Origin: Undaria pinnatifida
Taxonomy: Eukaryota > Sar > Phaeophyceae > Laminariales > Alariaceae
DNA length: 64,000 bases
Reading direction: 5' to 3'
Assembly (NCBI GenBank): GCA_012845835.1
Contig: JABAKD010000011.1
Coordinates: forward strand, 11,909,865-11,973,864
Made by a program: the position numbers and the translations under genes
The notes under the pieces: model-generated
Seen by the model: only the letters and a program-made list of their open reading frames with translations
Database searches by the model: none
What the model was told of the DNA's origin: nothing
Shown: in pieces, positions 40,250 to 51,249 of the stretch
Numbering within the stretch: position 1 is the first letter of the stretch
Layout of the letters: each line of letters begins with the position of its first letter

Positions 40250-40562
40250 TCATGCCTCTATAGTGTGGTAGGGGTAGCTGTTTTTCATACCTTTTAGAGC
40301 CAAACAAAGCGTTTCTGATTGGTCGGCCTTCATGCCGGTTCATGTCCTTACGTGAGGAACTATGTAGCGGCTATTCTGACCCTTTTAGAAGTATGTTTGT
40401 TTTAGTACTAGCGCATACAAGTGTTAGTCGGATTGCGCGAACGAATGCCTTCGAAGTCATGTTTTGGGTGAAGATGGATGATGGATGATCTTGGGCTCCT
40501 TGTGCTAGGAGCTCAGAAAATTCTTAGAATCTGCTGCACCCCTAGACCGTGGGTTGACTCGA
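40250..40562 (+). mobile_element. MITE-like repeat, copy C
   Basis: Begins near CTATAGTGTGGTAGGGGTAG, holds GCGAACGAATGCCTTCGAAG and ends CGTGGGTTGACTCGAT. Same family as 51000-51249, whose ends are clearer inverted repeats. It abuts the Fanzor remnant. Confidence 0.7.
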
Positions 40563-40569
40563 TAACTTA

Positions 40570-41040
40570 GCGATTCAGGCGGTACGGCCTACAGCAAAGG
40601 GTCCTCAGGATCATCTGTGATCGAATTATACACCATAAGTTCGAGGATGACGAGAGGACTGTGGTTGTCGCGTATGGCAACGCCTCTTTCGTGACCAGGG
40701 GTCGATTCCGAGGCCCGGTGAAAACCATCCGGCGGGAAGTTGAGATGAGGGTTGGTATGGGGACAGGGCATGGTGGAGGAGGACGCAGTGTAGAGTTCCG
40801 GGAGGTGAACGAGGACTACCCCTCCAAGTTGTGCTCGAGGTGCAACGAGGTGCATCGAGCCGATGCGGGACAAGCACAACAAAACGATCCACGCGATACG
40901 CCGTTGTAAAGCAACGAGCTGCTTACGCGTGTGGAATCGGGATGTCAACGCTTGTCGCAACATCTTCGCCGTTTTCTCCCGCCAGAACTCGCACCAGGAT
41001 CTGAGACCCGAGCAGTTCTCGAGAACTTACCAGCGGGACG
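40570..41040 (+). pseudogene. Fanzor / TnpB-like nuclease, C-terminal remnant, frameshifted
   Basis: Just after a stop at 40567-40569 an open frame reads RFRRYGLQQRVLRIICDR, RTVVVAYGNASFVTRGRFRG, FREVNEDYPSKLCSRC. VNE-Y-x-SK-x-CSRC is the start of the zinc ribbon of TnpB/Fanzor proteins. After one frameshift near 40862-40870 the frame continues RDKHNKTIHAIRRCKATSC, then VWNRDVNACRNIF, which holds the second Cys pair and the RuvC-III Asp (RDVNA). Known relatives are RNA-guided nucleases carried by eukaryotic and giant-virus mobile elements. Here the N-terminal half and earlier RuvC parts are missing, so this copy is dead. Confidence 0.8.
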
Positions 41041-43059
41041 CTCCGCTGAGTAGGCAAATTCGGGCGCAGCATGCCACATGTTTGTCTGTTTGCAGACAGA
41101 CGCGTGTGAAGGAAGTGCTCGTACGGACGGACCAGGTTAGGAGTGCTTGCCGCACTTCTCGCCATGTAGAGTTCGTCATATTACGCGATAGTGCAACTTT
41201 ACTAAACAGACCTGTTTCTTATGTAGCACTGTAATAGCAAGTTCTCCACGTAGGTCTCCACGTCGGACCCAGATATTTTGGGCAGGGTAGCGGGGCCGTA
41301 GGTCAATGAGACGCCACCCGTCGCCACCCGCACGCTTCGAACGCCAAGGCCAGGTTCTTTCTGTAGCAGCAGGGTCAAGACTTGCAAATGCCCCTGGTGT
41401 CTCGTGGATCGGATACCCATCTCTTCCCATGGCTGCAACGTAATTTCTCCGGACCTATTACAGCATTATTACTGCACAGAACCCCTAGTAAGACATGTAA
41501 ATACTGACCCAGACAGGGTTTGTTTTTTGGGAAAGTGTGTGTTCTACACTAAATTCAGCATTGCAGCTTCTGGATCTCTTGTATTGGCTGTAAATGTCAG
41601 CCTGGCTTTCTTGTTAACCTGTTTCTTATTACGTGCCCTGTACTGCATGCTCCATATAGCCAGTCCACACCCAGAGACAGCGCCCCCGGGTCTGCTGGAA
41701 CTTGAGCTTTTGGTTCGGTTATTTTGTGACGAGTTCCCTTTTGCTGCCCGAGTTTCCTGCACAAACAAATATTCCGGATCAGGGTCTGGTCGATTCTCTC
41801 TCAGTTGGTGTTCGTGTCAGGAATCAGTAGTGGCCGGTGAGCGCTGAGCAGTGGTGGGCACCGGCACCCCGAGACCGTTGAAAAATGAATAAATAAATAT
41901 AGGAAATCGAGAGTCGGTTTTGATAACCGAGACCGGGCGCTTTAAATTGGGCGTTACTTGAACAAAAAGATACCCCGAGGGTGTTTTGCGCCGTTTGCCG
42001 ATACAGCAACAGCCGGTAGCCAAAACAACTTCATAATATGCAGGCTGCGCTCTTTGGTTAAAGCACCGCTATACCGGGATGTGACTCCAAAAGTCTGCAG
42101 GAGGTACACCGGCTTACGGCCAACCACGTTCTCCGTCACCATTTTTTGGCGATTTTTTTACCGTCAATCTGGCGTGCAGAGCATACAACATATACAAGTA
42201 CACCGGTCAATACACCTATTAATAGCGGGCGGTTTCTTAACTCCTCCCAAAAGGCGTTGGAACGTTTGAACCGAAAACGGAAAATAATTCTGCTTTTTGA
42301 GCTGTTGATTGGTTGTCAAATCGAATAGATTCCTAGCGATCCCCATTCTGACCGTGACTTTTGTAAGAGGAAGAGGAACAAAATGTCCCGGAGTAGCTAA
42401 AATCTAATCTTGTTCAAGCAAAACCGAACCGCGTGCTGGGAAGGAGATTCTGGCAACTGATTGCTGCTGGGTGTGTTTCATCATGTATGGGAGTGTTACT
42501 TCATACGCTGGAGGCCCACGAGAGCATGGGTCAACATGGGATGATTTGAGACTCACGGGGTGGAGCGTATGTAGACGCCGTAGAGCTCACCCGCGGCAGG
42601 AGCCACGCGGTACCGCCATGGCCTGACCAGGAGGCTACCGAGGCAAATTACTGGGTTGCGAACGAGGCTCTGGCGATGCTTTTTCCGGCAAAAATGTGGT
42701 ACCGTTGTTCGTATTGTAGAAGTTTGAGTAGTCTTCGTCGAACCACGAGGGCAACATAACAACTTCTAGACTCGTCCCGAAGGCGCTATTTGGATGACTA
42801 GCACCGTCTTCTGTGAGGCTTGTCTTGCGATTCTCTAGCGTGTAAACCTATTCTCTGTGTCAGGAGCAATCGCTGCCCACGTGGCGGTAACCCCCCCCTC
42901 GAGTCGAGCTGCACGGTCCAACCGCAAGTCAGTTCAGCTATTATCTGTTCGGGTCGGTTGCCCAGAACTAGAACCACAGTTCACATCGGACACAAGCAGG
43001 TTTGCATGGAACGAACGAATTCAACCAGCCTCGTTCCATTCCAACCGTTCCAACAAGGA
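41041..43059. other. intergenic, no feature recognised
   Basis: Open frames are short and unlike known proteins. CGGTTTTGATAACCG (about 41916) and its surroundings weakly resemble 47250-47310 (CGGTTTTCAGTAACCG), perhaps traces of one transposon family. Otherwise nothing seen. Confidence 0.4.
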
Positions 43060-43195
43060 AGGTCGAAATAAGTCAAGACGCACCCTCACAGAAGTCTTCC
43101 CTTCTCTCCCGCCGGTACTTGCCTTCATTTTTGTCTCGCATAGAGTTCATTCAGCAGTTCCACTTTCCAGATTTTCTGTGCTAGTCGATGTTGAT
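43060..43195 (-). mobile_element. partial, diverged SINE body
   Basis: CTTCCCTTCTCTCCCGCCGG, TTGCCTTCATTTTTGTCTCG and CATAGAGTTC match the minus-strand body of the SINE at 43750-43815. Head and tail are missing. Confidence 0.55.
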
Positions 43196-43688
43196 TGAAC
43201 TTCACACCTTAGACTAACCTGTTTAGGAGCACACGCCCAAATGGCGGGGATAACACACTTGGACATAGTGTGGGATAAAGTTGTTAGCGATGACAAATGA
43301 TTGTAAGAGACGCCATAAGACCTGGGCAAACGGCCAACCCCGCCAACTTCACAACCAAGCACAACAATAGTACACGGCCCACGGGAGGGGCTCCGACATT
43401 CTTGGTGCTGGCCTCATTATGCTGTGGTTCATTAGTATTAGAAGTACTATTACCATGCTTACGTCCTACGGGGTTGGCCTTGCCCAGGTCTGATAGCCGT
43501 ATCGAGCGGTTCTCTGCATGGCAGAAAACGGCGAGATTTTCGCCGAAAAACGGCAATAGAGAACGTGATTGCCCCTCCCTGTAAGTTGGTGTACGTAGGA
43601 TTTTATGTCCATATTCCGGTATTATAGCAAGGTTTTGGACCAATGAGCGCGGCTCATGTAAGACGATTTTTGTGAAGGATTTATCATG

Positions 43689-44005
43689 TTTTTTTTTTTT
43701 TTTTTTTTTTTTCGCACACTTTTACTTTCCAGCCTCTGGACAAGCCGTGGTCACAGGTGTCGTCCCTTCTCCCCCCCGGTTCTTGCCTTCAATTTTTTAT
43801 CGCGCATAGGGTTCAGCAATCCCACTGCTCGTCGATTTTTCATCGAGTGTTGCTAACTCACGCTCTCGCGCTTTCCGCAAGTCAATTTGTGCACAAGAAA
43901 AAGTCCCAACGAATTTATACGAGTATGCATTCGGCGGGGCTCGAACTCACGAAACTGGCCTATACCAGGCTCGAGGATAACCTGATACGCCACCGGGGCG
44001 ACCGG
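43689..44005 (-). mobile_element. tRNA-derived SINE, copy 3
   Basis: Minus-strand copy with a long pure T run (43689-43712), which is a poly-A tail in element orientation, and a head ending at the GCCACCGGGGCGACCGG side (about 44005). The long uninterrupted tail suggests it is the youngest of the three copies. Confidence 0.85.
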
Positions 44006-44142
44006 CTCAATGTACCAGCCAATGGCGCAAAATACCCTCGGTATGCCTTTTCTTGGTTAGCACCTGTTCTAATTCGTTTTTCAATCTTGGCTCTGAAGAT
44101 CGAAGTCATATAAATATCATAAATCCGATTTGCATGTGTGTG

Positions 44143-45893
44143 AAAGGCCACCTGTACTATCTGCATTTTGGTGGAAGCTCGTGAATCCGTGGAAGCTTTC
44201 ATCGCTTCCATGGAATCTTCCACGACTTCCACGGAAGCTTCCATCGCTTCCATGAAAGCTTTAATGGAAGCAATGGAAGCTTCCATGGAAGCGTGGAAGC
44301 TTCCATGGAAGCATGGAAGCTTCCACGGAAGCAACTTCCACGGAAGCTTCCACGAAAGCTTCCACGGAAGCAACTTCCACGGAAGATTCCACGGAAGCAA
44401 CTTGCACGGAAACTTCCATGAAAACTTCCACGGAAGCTTCCACGGAAGCAACTTCCACGGAAGCGTCCACGAAAGCTTCCACGGAAGCAACTTCCACGGA
44501 AACTTCCACGGAAGCAATTTCCACGAAAGCTTCCATGAAAGCTTCCACGGAAGCTTCCACGGAAGCAACTTCCACGGAAGCTTCCATGAAAGCTTTCACG
44601 GAAGCAACTTCCACGAAGCTCAAAGCTTCCACGGAAGCTTCCACGGAAGCAACTTCCACGGAAGCTTCCATGAAAGCTTTCACGGAAGCAACTTCCACGA
44701 AGCTCCCATGAAAGCTTCCACGGAAGCAACTTCCACGGAAGCTTCCACGAAAGCTTCCGCGGAAGCAACTCCCACGGAAGCTTCCACGGAAGCAACCTAA
44801 TCCTAACCCTAACCCTAACCTTAACCCTCACCCTAACCCAAAGCTTCCATGGAAGTAACTTCCACTTCCAGGGAAGCTTCTATTACTTCCGCGAAAGCTT
44901 CCATTACTCCCATGGAAGCTTTCGTGGAAGCTTTCGTGGAAGCTCCCGTGCAAATTTGCTTCCATGGAAGCTTTCATATCTTCCATATTTTCCATGGAAG
45001 CTTCTACGGAAGCTTACGGAAGCTCCCATGAAAGCTTCTGAGGAAGTTACTTCCGTGGAAGCTTTCATATCTTCCATATCCTCCATAGAAGCTTCCACGG
45101 GAGCTTCCATGAAGACTTCCGTGGAAGTAACTTCCATGCAAGCTTCCATAACTTCCGCGAAAGCTTCCACTACTTCCATGAAAGCTTTCATGGAAGTTTT
45201 CGTGGAAGTTACTTCCATGGAAGCTTTCGTGGAAGCTTTCGTGGAAGCTCCCGTGGAAGTTACTTCCGTGGAAGCTTTCATATCTTTCATATCTTCCATG
45301 GAAGCTTTTACGGAAGCTTCCATGAAGACTTCCGTGGACGTTACTTCCATGAAAGCTTCCATTACTCCACGAAAGCTTCCATCACTTCCATGAAAGCTTC
45401 CATGGTGGCTTTCGTGGAAGCTTTCATGGAAGCTCCCGTGGAAGTTACGTCGGTGAAAGCTTTCATATCTTCCATATCTTCCATGGAAGCTTCCACGGAA
45501 GGTTCCATGAAAGCTTCCGAGGAAGTAACTTCCATGAAAGCTTCCATAACTTCCGTGAAAGCTTCCACGAAAGCTTCCATGAAAGCTTCCATGGAAGCTT
45601 TGGTGGAAGTTACTTCCATGGAAACTTTCGTGGAAGCTTTCGTGGAAGCTCCCGTGGAAGTTACGTCGGTGGAAGCTTTCAGTTCTTCCATATCTTCCTT
45701 GGAAGCTTCCATGGAAGCTATGAAAGCTTCCATGGAAGCTTTCATGGAAGCCTCTACCGCTTCAATTTCTTCCATGGAAGCTTCCATGGAAGCTTTCATA
45801 GCTTCCATATCTTCCATGAAAGCTTTCATGAAAGCGGTGAAAGCTTCCACGGAAGCTTTCATGAGCTTCCACGCAAAATACAAGTAGTGCCGA
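44143..45893. mobile_element. foldback element 1: GGAAGC palindromic satellite with telomere-like core
   Basis: The left end ACTATCTGCATTTTGGTGGA is matched in inverted form by the right end (reverse complement ACTACTTGTATTTTGCGTGG), about 25-28 bp of imperfect TIR. The interior is a dense array of GGAAGCTTCCACGGAAGC-type units. Units read GGAAGCAACTTCCACGG left of 44796 and the reverse (CGTGGAAGTTACTTCC) right of 44839, so the two arms are inverted. Between them lies CCTAACCCTAACCCTAACC plus variants. The apparent long reading frames (MEASTEATSTEAS) occur on both strands because the unit lacks stops. No protein gene is implied. Confidence 0.8.
44796..44839. repeat. telomere-like tract at the centre of foldback element 1
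   Basis: CCTAATCCTAACCCTAACCC, then TAACCTTAACCCTCACCCTAACC, degenerate (CCCTAA)n. It is located exactly where satellite orientation switches. Confidence 0.85.
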
Positions 45894-46639
45894 AGCCCGA
45901 AGCGACATCTACGCTATGTTGTCACAGAGGGTATTGTTACATAATAACACATCACTGCAGACGTACCCAAAATGGCTAAGGTCCCCAATGGTTGACAAGT
46001 CTATAGCTCAGGTGACACCACCGTGTGTTAATTTCGGCGATCTTTAATTAGTTCATACCAGGGTACAGATCCATGTATCATACACAAAAAACAACTCCAC
46101 GGCATATATGCCGTAAGTATACCATTCGTAACACTCGTATTATACGGAAATAAAAAACCAGCAACATTAACGTAACAACAACACCACGCATATTTTGCTC
46201 CCATCTCATAGTTTGTCTTTGAAGTATTGGGCATCTGTGTTTAGCAAGCAGGTATTAGTAGAATCTATCCCCCCCCCCCCCTCTGCACACACATACACCG
46301 CGCACCCCCGCCACCCCCCTCTTCCTTCACCCGCCGCCCCCCCAAAATCGAAATCCACCAAAGTTATAAACACCGCCGGGCAGGTGATATCGTCTCTTTA
46401 CCTGTCGAGCCATCAATGAAGTAGCTCCAATTTTTTAAGATGGCCTTCAAGCGTCAACACCCTCCCCCCCCCCCCTCCCCCGGCCCTCTTCTCCGCCGCC
46501 CCCATCATCGCCTTAGACCTAGATCTACGCGTGTGTGCAGTAACCTTCTGTTCATTTATGCGGTCTAACTAGTTTTGAACCCCCCCCCCCCCCCCCCCCA
46601 CCCGCCTTTAACCCCTCGCCCCCCAGCCGTCCCTTCACC
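45894..46639. other. intergenic with poly-C tracts
   Basis: C-runs at about 46270-46282, 46463-46478 and 46580-46600, interleaved with AT-rich sequence. These are probably tails of eroded poly-C retroposons. No coding feature seen. Confidence 0.4.
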
Positions 46640-46925
46640 GATCATACGACTGTCATATACATGATAAATTGGAGCGTTCCACAGCCGTCAGATTTTGTCC
46701 CCCTCAAAAGCGGGATTTTATAGTTCCCGAACACAGATTGATTAATATCACCCTGTTGACCCTGGTACAAGCCAGTCCTAAGGGGAGTCGCCAATCAATA
46801 TACATAGACCCAGCAACAAGCGCAATCGGAGCATCACACACAGCTCGCAAATATGAGCTTCGACGGAATCTCCGATCTCACATCTGTAGTGTATTTTATT
46901 TTTTTGTACTAAAAATCTATTCGGT
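46640..46925 (+). repeat. 300-bp dispersed repeat family, copy 1
   Basis: ATACATGATAAATTGGAGCG, CACAGCCGTCAGATTTTGTC, TGTTGACCCTGGTACAAGCC, CAATCGGAGCATCACACACA and GAGCTTCGACGGAATC. The same blocks, in the same order, occur at 50000-50390 and on the minus strand at 58960-59250. Confidence 0.8.
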
Positions 46926-47427
46926 TACTTTCGGTCGGTTGTTACACCCGCGACAACATCCTCTGCATCATATAGTGCCTCTTTAATGCCTGTGTGTTAG
47001 CGCTTATCATATGCCTATGCCATGTATGGCAGTGGAAACCCGTACGTGTATGCTATGTGTGATACGGTTGTCATGGTGATGTGCGATGTCTTGGCCGGCG
47101 CGCACTCGATATGTACATACTTTGCCAAGTTACATGTGTTACTCCATGGGGGGCGCCAACGTGGCGCCTTTTTCAAAAACCGTTGCCTTCATCTGATCGG
47201 AAAGGCCTCGGTCTCGTCGATTTTTTTTTTTAAATCCACGACCACACATACAATCGAGAATCGAAACCATCTTCGGTCGGTTTTCAGTAACCGACGAATA
47301 AGACCTCGGCGCTATACTGCCCGAGGGCGCCAAATAAAAAAACATGTCATATGACCCAAATGTTCGCCCATATCGCCATTCAAGCGCTTCCGAGCTTGCA
47401 TCGTGCTAAGGTAGTAGTGATATGTTA
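46926..47427. other. intergenic, nothing recognised
   Basis: No convincing coding or RNA feature; contains weak similarity to 41900-42000 around GGTCGGTTTTCAGTAACCG. Confidence 0.35.
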
Positions 47428-47806
47428 GGGTATTAGTGCGGTATTAGTCCGTTTGACCACTTGCAAAAGGTTAGCCTATATATAGCCTACCCAAACTAAG
47501 TCTTATACTTGTAACACTCTCCCCCCCTATAACAGCGGGATAGCAGGTCGGCCGGATATACGGGCGGACCTGTCAATATCTAAGCCGTTTCATCTCCTGG
47601 GTATACTGGGGAGAGTATTTTTTTTTAAGCTCGACCTGGGGAAAGTCTGAAAAAGTTTATTATGGTGGATGTGGGGCTTGAACCCACGACCCCAAAAACC
47701 CATGCCCTGCCGACCACGCCATTTGTTAAGGTATTAGTGGGGTATTAGTCCGTTTGACCACTTACTTGCAAAAGGTTAACCAATAGCTTACCCAAACTAA
47801 GCCTAA
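47428..47806. repeat. direct repeat pair flanking a tRNA-like unit
   Basis: GGTATTAGTGCGGTATTAGT, CCGTTTGACCACTTGCAAAA and GGTTA... (47433-47505) recurs at 47729-47800 with small changes. The region between holds the tRNA-like sequence at 47662-47724. Confidence 0.75.
47662..47724 (-). other. tRNA-like sequence (probable SINE head)
   Basis: On the minus strand: A-box-like TGGCGTGGTCGGCAGG and B-box-like GGGTTCAAGCCCC, about 35 nt apart, as in Pol III type 2 promoters. I could not fold a standard cloverleaf with a clean anticodon arm, so I call it tRNA-derived, not a tRNA gene. Confidence 0.45.
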
Positions 47807-49593
47807 CAACAGACGGCCCAAGCAAATGTGGTGCACTGCCCGTTCAGGCATGCACCCAGCTCGCGAAGTCTATCTGTTTGCAAGTTTCCATGCACGGATT
47901 TTATTTGAGGTTTGAGGTAACCAGCCCTCCAGCGACCGAAATATAGCATGACCGGTCAGATTCCACAGAAACCCATAGATAGGCGTTCATGAGTGGAGGG
48001 GATGAATACTATCCATCCCCACACTCACCGGATCACTTGATTTTAGTGCACCCCCCCGGAGGCTCGAATCTGCAAAAAAACAAGATTGTGGGTCATCATG
48101 TGAAGCCTCTTCTTGTCGCGATAAACATGAGGCCTCCTAGATCGTAACGGGGAGGGGGGAGAAGACCCTGCTTAGTGCCGACGTAGTTACCCCGGAAGTG
48201 AGGTAAGTCTGTAGTTAGTTAGTTAGTTAGTTGGGAGGGAGGGACAAGGATAAAGACAAGGTAGGTGCGGAGATATTACATCAATGGAAGGGATGAGAGC
48301 CAGAAAGGCAAGATGACAGGTAGGTAGACACCACCCACCGCAGTAAACAAAAAGGTATGAACCCTTTCAGCACCGCGCTCCACCCCGATGCGGGGACATG
48401 AAACACTTGGAATTTGACTAGGAATATTTTTTGAGTTGGAAAAGGTATTAATAGTGGTTTACGCACTCCGGTTGGCTAAAGGGTATACCGGTTCATCAAC
48501 CAACTTGTTATTCGAGTCTTTCCAAGCCACAGCATCCCGAGCCGGCCGAATCAACCAACAAGAGTCTTTCCAAGCACAGCATCCAAGCCGGCCGAGCCGA
48601 CCTAGAGCCTTCACCAGCCACAGCATCCAAGCACAGGTCATCCTATAAAATCGGGCTCTAGGATTGAACGCAGAGAATCTGGGGATAGTAGGTACTGAGT
48701 AATTGGCCGGATGGGAAAGAGGGGATGGGGGAGAAGGTCAGAAGTAGAAAGTTGGTGAGTGGTGGACCAGTCCAAAACGTCTGGTGGCGAGTTTTTACAA
48801 CTGCCAGTGATACACACAACACAGGTCCTCCAACACGTTACAGGTTCACGCGGAGAATCTGTTTGTAGCAGAGTTGCGCCGGCTGTAATGATAATTCTAT
48901 GTGGAGAGAAGTAGATACACACAGAGGCGGGAAATATTGTAATGAGAGAGAACAGGAGAAGACCTTTCAGTATCTACGGAACTCTTCTACGTGAGGGTGT
49001 GTGCGACCAGGGTCTGGTACTGAACAATAGGAGGTCGGCGACAAAAACAAACAAGGGATACAAAATGCGGAACACCAAACTGGGCACTCTATCACACTCT
49101 TGTACAAGTAACAAGTAATCTTGGGCATTATCGGTTGTTTTGTCCGAAACAGTCGTGCCATGATCTTGGACCTCACTGCTGCTACCTAGAATGCGATGCG
49201 ATACTGACCCCCCCCCCCCCCCCGCCTACGCCGTAAAACATTCTGTGTATATTGGGGTTGGCGCTGGTTGGCAACGACACTGTAAAACATGCCAGTCACT
49301 GCGTGGATAGAAATCTAGGGTACCATTCTTTTTTTTTTGGCGGTCGCCATGATGGTTATCGAGTTAGATCGTGTTGTGCGGGGTGGAGAACCCTAAATCC
49401 GCTCAAGGGGAATGCTCGTATCGCGTAGTGTGAATATGGTAAGGCACCCGCGAGGCAATTGCATAGTAATACCCATTCATTGCTGTCTCTGGAGCGGCCA
49501 CACCAGAGAACAAAGTGACTCATTGGCGCCGTCACCCATAAGCAAGAAAGTAGGCACATTGTGCCCAAGTCCGCCTTTCGAGCGGTTCTTGGA
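47807..49593. other. intergenic, short repeats only
   Basis: Contains (TTAG)n-type GTTAGTTAGTTAGTTAG at about 48214-48230, a triplicated unit of about 46 bp (GAGTCTTTCCAAGC, CACAGCATCC, AGCCGGCCGA; 48515-48635) and a C-run at 49209-49223. No gene seen. Confidence 0.5.
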
Positions 49594-49770
49594 AGGATGC
49601 AGTTCACCCTTCATGCGACTCGCTGAACACCTCACAGCGCTTCGCGCTTGGTGCAAGCAATGTCTGCCATGTTGGTGAAACCCCGACGTGCCCCGTCCCG
49701 GCATAGTAGGGATGCGAGGGTCTATGGTCATACGACTACGGCCACGCACAAATTGAGTATCCCCCCCTCC
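49594..49770 (+). mobile_element. poly-C-tailed retroposon, best copy
   Basis: GGATGCAGTTCACCCTTCAT, GCGACTCGCTGAACACCTCA, CAGCGCTTCGCGCTTGGTGC, GTGCCCCGTCCCGGCATAGT, AGGGATGCGAGGGTCTATGG, TCATACGACTACGGCCACGC, then AATTGAGTAT and a C-rich tail. It serves as the reference for the copies found inside introns of the receptor gene. Confidence 0.8.
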
Positions 49771-49888
49771 ACCTCCCGCCTTCTCATTCCACGCCACCCC
49801 CAACACCGCCTAGACCTAGCATAACGCGTACAGTACTCTCCTATACATTTATGCGGACATAAAATGTTGGAACTCCCCCCCCCTTAAC

Positions 49889-49981
49889 GGTGCTCCGTCT
49901 CGAAAGGGATGCGTGGTCAATGGTCAAATGACTAAGGCAAGCAACAAATGAGTACGCCCCCCCCCCCCCTCCGTCCCCCCT
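49889..49981 (+). mobile_element. LINE-type tail with poly-C end
   Basis: CGGTGCTCCGTCTCGAAAGG, GTGGTCAATGGTCAAATGAC, AACAAATGAGTACGC and then more than ten C. The same sequence follows the LINE coding end at 63640-63732. Confidence 0.75.
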
Positions 49982-49999
49982 GTAAAAACCCAGCTCTCC

Positions 50000-50390
50000 C
50001 CCCACCGGTTATACAATTTGCAGGATATACATGATAATAAAGTGATGCATCCCACAGCCGTCAGATTTTGTCCCCCTCAAACACGGGTTTTGTTTTTTCG
50101 GTGCACAGGTTAACACAGCAGGCTGTTGACCCTGGCACAAGCTAGTTCCGAGGGGAGTCGCTGACCTATACCCTCAATGAGGACACAAACCCAGTAGTGC
50201 GCGCGATCGGAGTAGCGCACACAGCTTGCAAATATGAGTTTCGACGAAACCTTCGATATCAAAGATGAGTTTCAATGAAATCTTCGATCTCAAAGATGAG
50301 TTTCGATGAAATCTTCGATGTCAAAGATGAGGTTCGACGAAATTTTCGATCTCAAAGCTGGAGTGTATTTTGCTTTTTATAATATCATAC
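50000..50390 (+). repeat. 300-bp dispersed repeat family, copy 2, with internal 31-bp x4 array
   Basis: Same blocks as 46640-46925. The GAGTTTCGACGAAAC segment is expanded into four 31-bp units (50233-50356) reading GATGAGTTTCGATGAAATCT then TCGATCTCAAA. There are no spacers, so it is not CRISPR-like. Confidence 0.8.
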
Positions 50391-50999
50391 TGAGATTTGT
50401 AGCCCTGACCCCAACACCGCAAGACCACCGGGGCGACCGTCATCAAACAATAACCAGCTCTCAACCCCATACTAGGTATGGGAGATAACAAATAACACTA
50501 ACTCCATACGGTTCACTCTTCCACTTCGACAAATACCGAAGCCATATTTTTTTTCGTTCTCGGCTTTTCTTCGTAAAAAATCCCTTTTTTCATGTGCGCG
50601 ACACGACCCCCCCCTCCCCCCCCGCCGTGTAAAATCCGACACACCGGGCAACAGACAAACGAACGCACACACTTATTTCTTTTAAGTAGCATCGTATATA
50701 CCGCAAAACATGGATGCACCGCTGTATATACCGCTCGACGGCATGATAGCTATAGGAAGTTTGGGCGTGGCAGATGAGACATGAGCGTTGCAACTGCTGT
50801 TGCAGATTGCTTTGACTGTGCTGCCTGCGCACGGTAGTATTGTTAACAATAGTACCCGCCGTAGGTTGCTTCACCTTCTCAGACGTTGCTGCTACCGCCG
50901 CCGCTGCTTAATTTCGGCCTTTTCGAAACACTACTAGGATATAATGTAGGATATCATATAGGATACCGTATATGATATCGTATAGGATACAGTATGGGG
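50391..50999. other. intergenic with a 12-bp tandem repeat
   Basis: At 50420-50440 there is a fragment of the SINE head (ACCACCGGGGCGACCG). At about 50937-50996 five 12-bp units related to AGGATATCATAT/AGGATACCGTAT occur. No gene seen. Confidence 0.5.
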
Positions 51000-51249
51000 A
51001 GTCATCCCACGGTAGTAGGGGGGGCAGTTTTTGCGCCAAAAAGTCCCTGGGCGATTGAGTTCCTCACGTGAGGAACTGCCGGTCAATGAAGTACTTTCAC
51101 GAGTACATCATATTTTTGGGCCAAGGCATAGAAGCTTGGTCGGGTTGTGCGGACGAATGCCTTCGAAGTCATTTTTCGAGTGAGATATTGAGTTATTTAT
51201 TTGACGAGCTCAGGGACTGATGCTGCAAGCCTACCGTGGGATGGCTCGG
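51000..51249 (+). mobile_element. MITE, copy D, with clear TIRs
   Basis: It starts GAGTCATCCCACGGTAGTAG and ends CCTACCGTGGGATGGCTC, an inverted repeat of about 17 bp with one mismatch. The core is ACGAATGCCTTCGAAGTCAT, and an internal palindrome GTTCCTCACGTGAGGAAC is present. No transposase, so it is non-autonomous. It is the best-preserved copy of the family at 15410, 27895 and 40250. Confidence 0.75.

Noticed and set aside
43960-45887. Several open frames over 130 codons on both strands (MEASTEATSTEAS-type peptides)
   Set aside because: They arise from a stop-free GGAAGC/CTTCCA satellite; all frames are open and peptides are pure repeats. The same holds for frames at 60220-60673 and 61529-62026.
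47662-47724. tRNA gene on the minus strand
   Set aside because: A and B boxes fit, but I could not form proper acceptor and anticodon stems; flanking direct repeats point to a SINE-like origin.
50233-50356. Regular 31-bp repeats resembling a CRISPR array
   Set aside because: Units are adjacent without spacers, diverge gradually and lie inside a dispersed repeat family.
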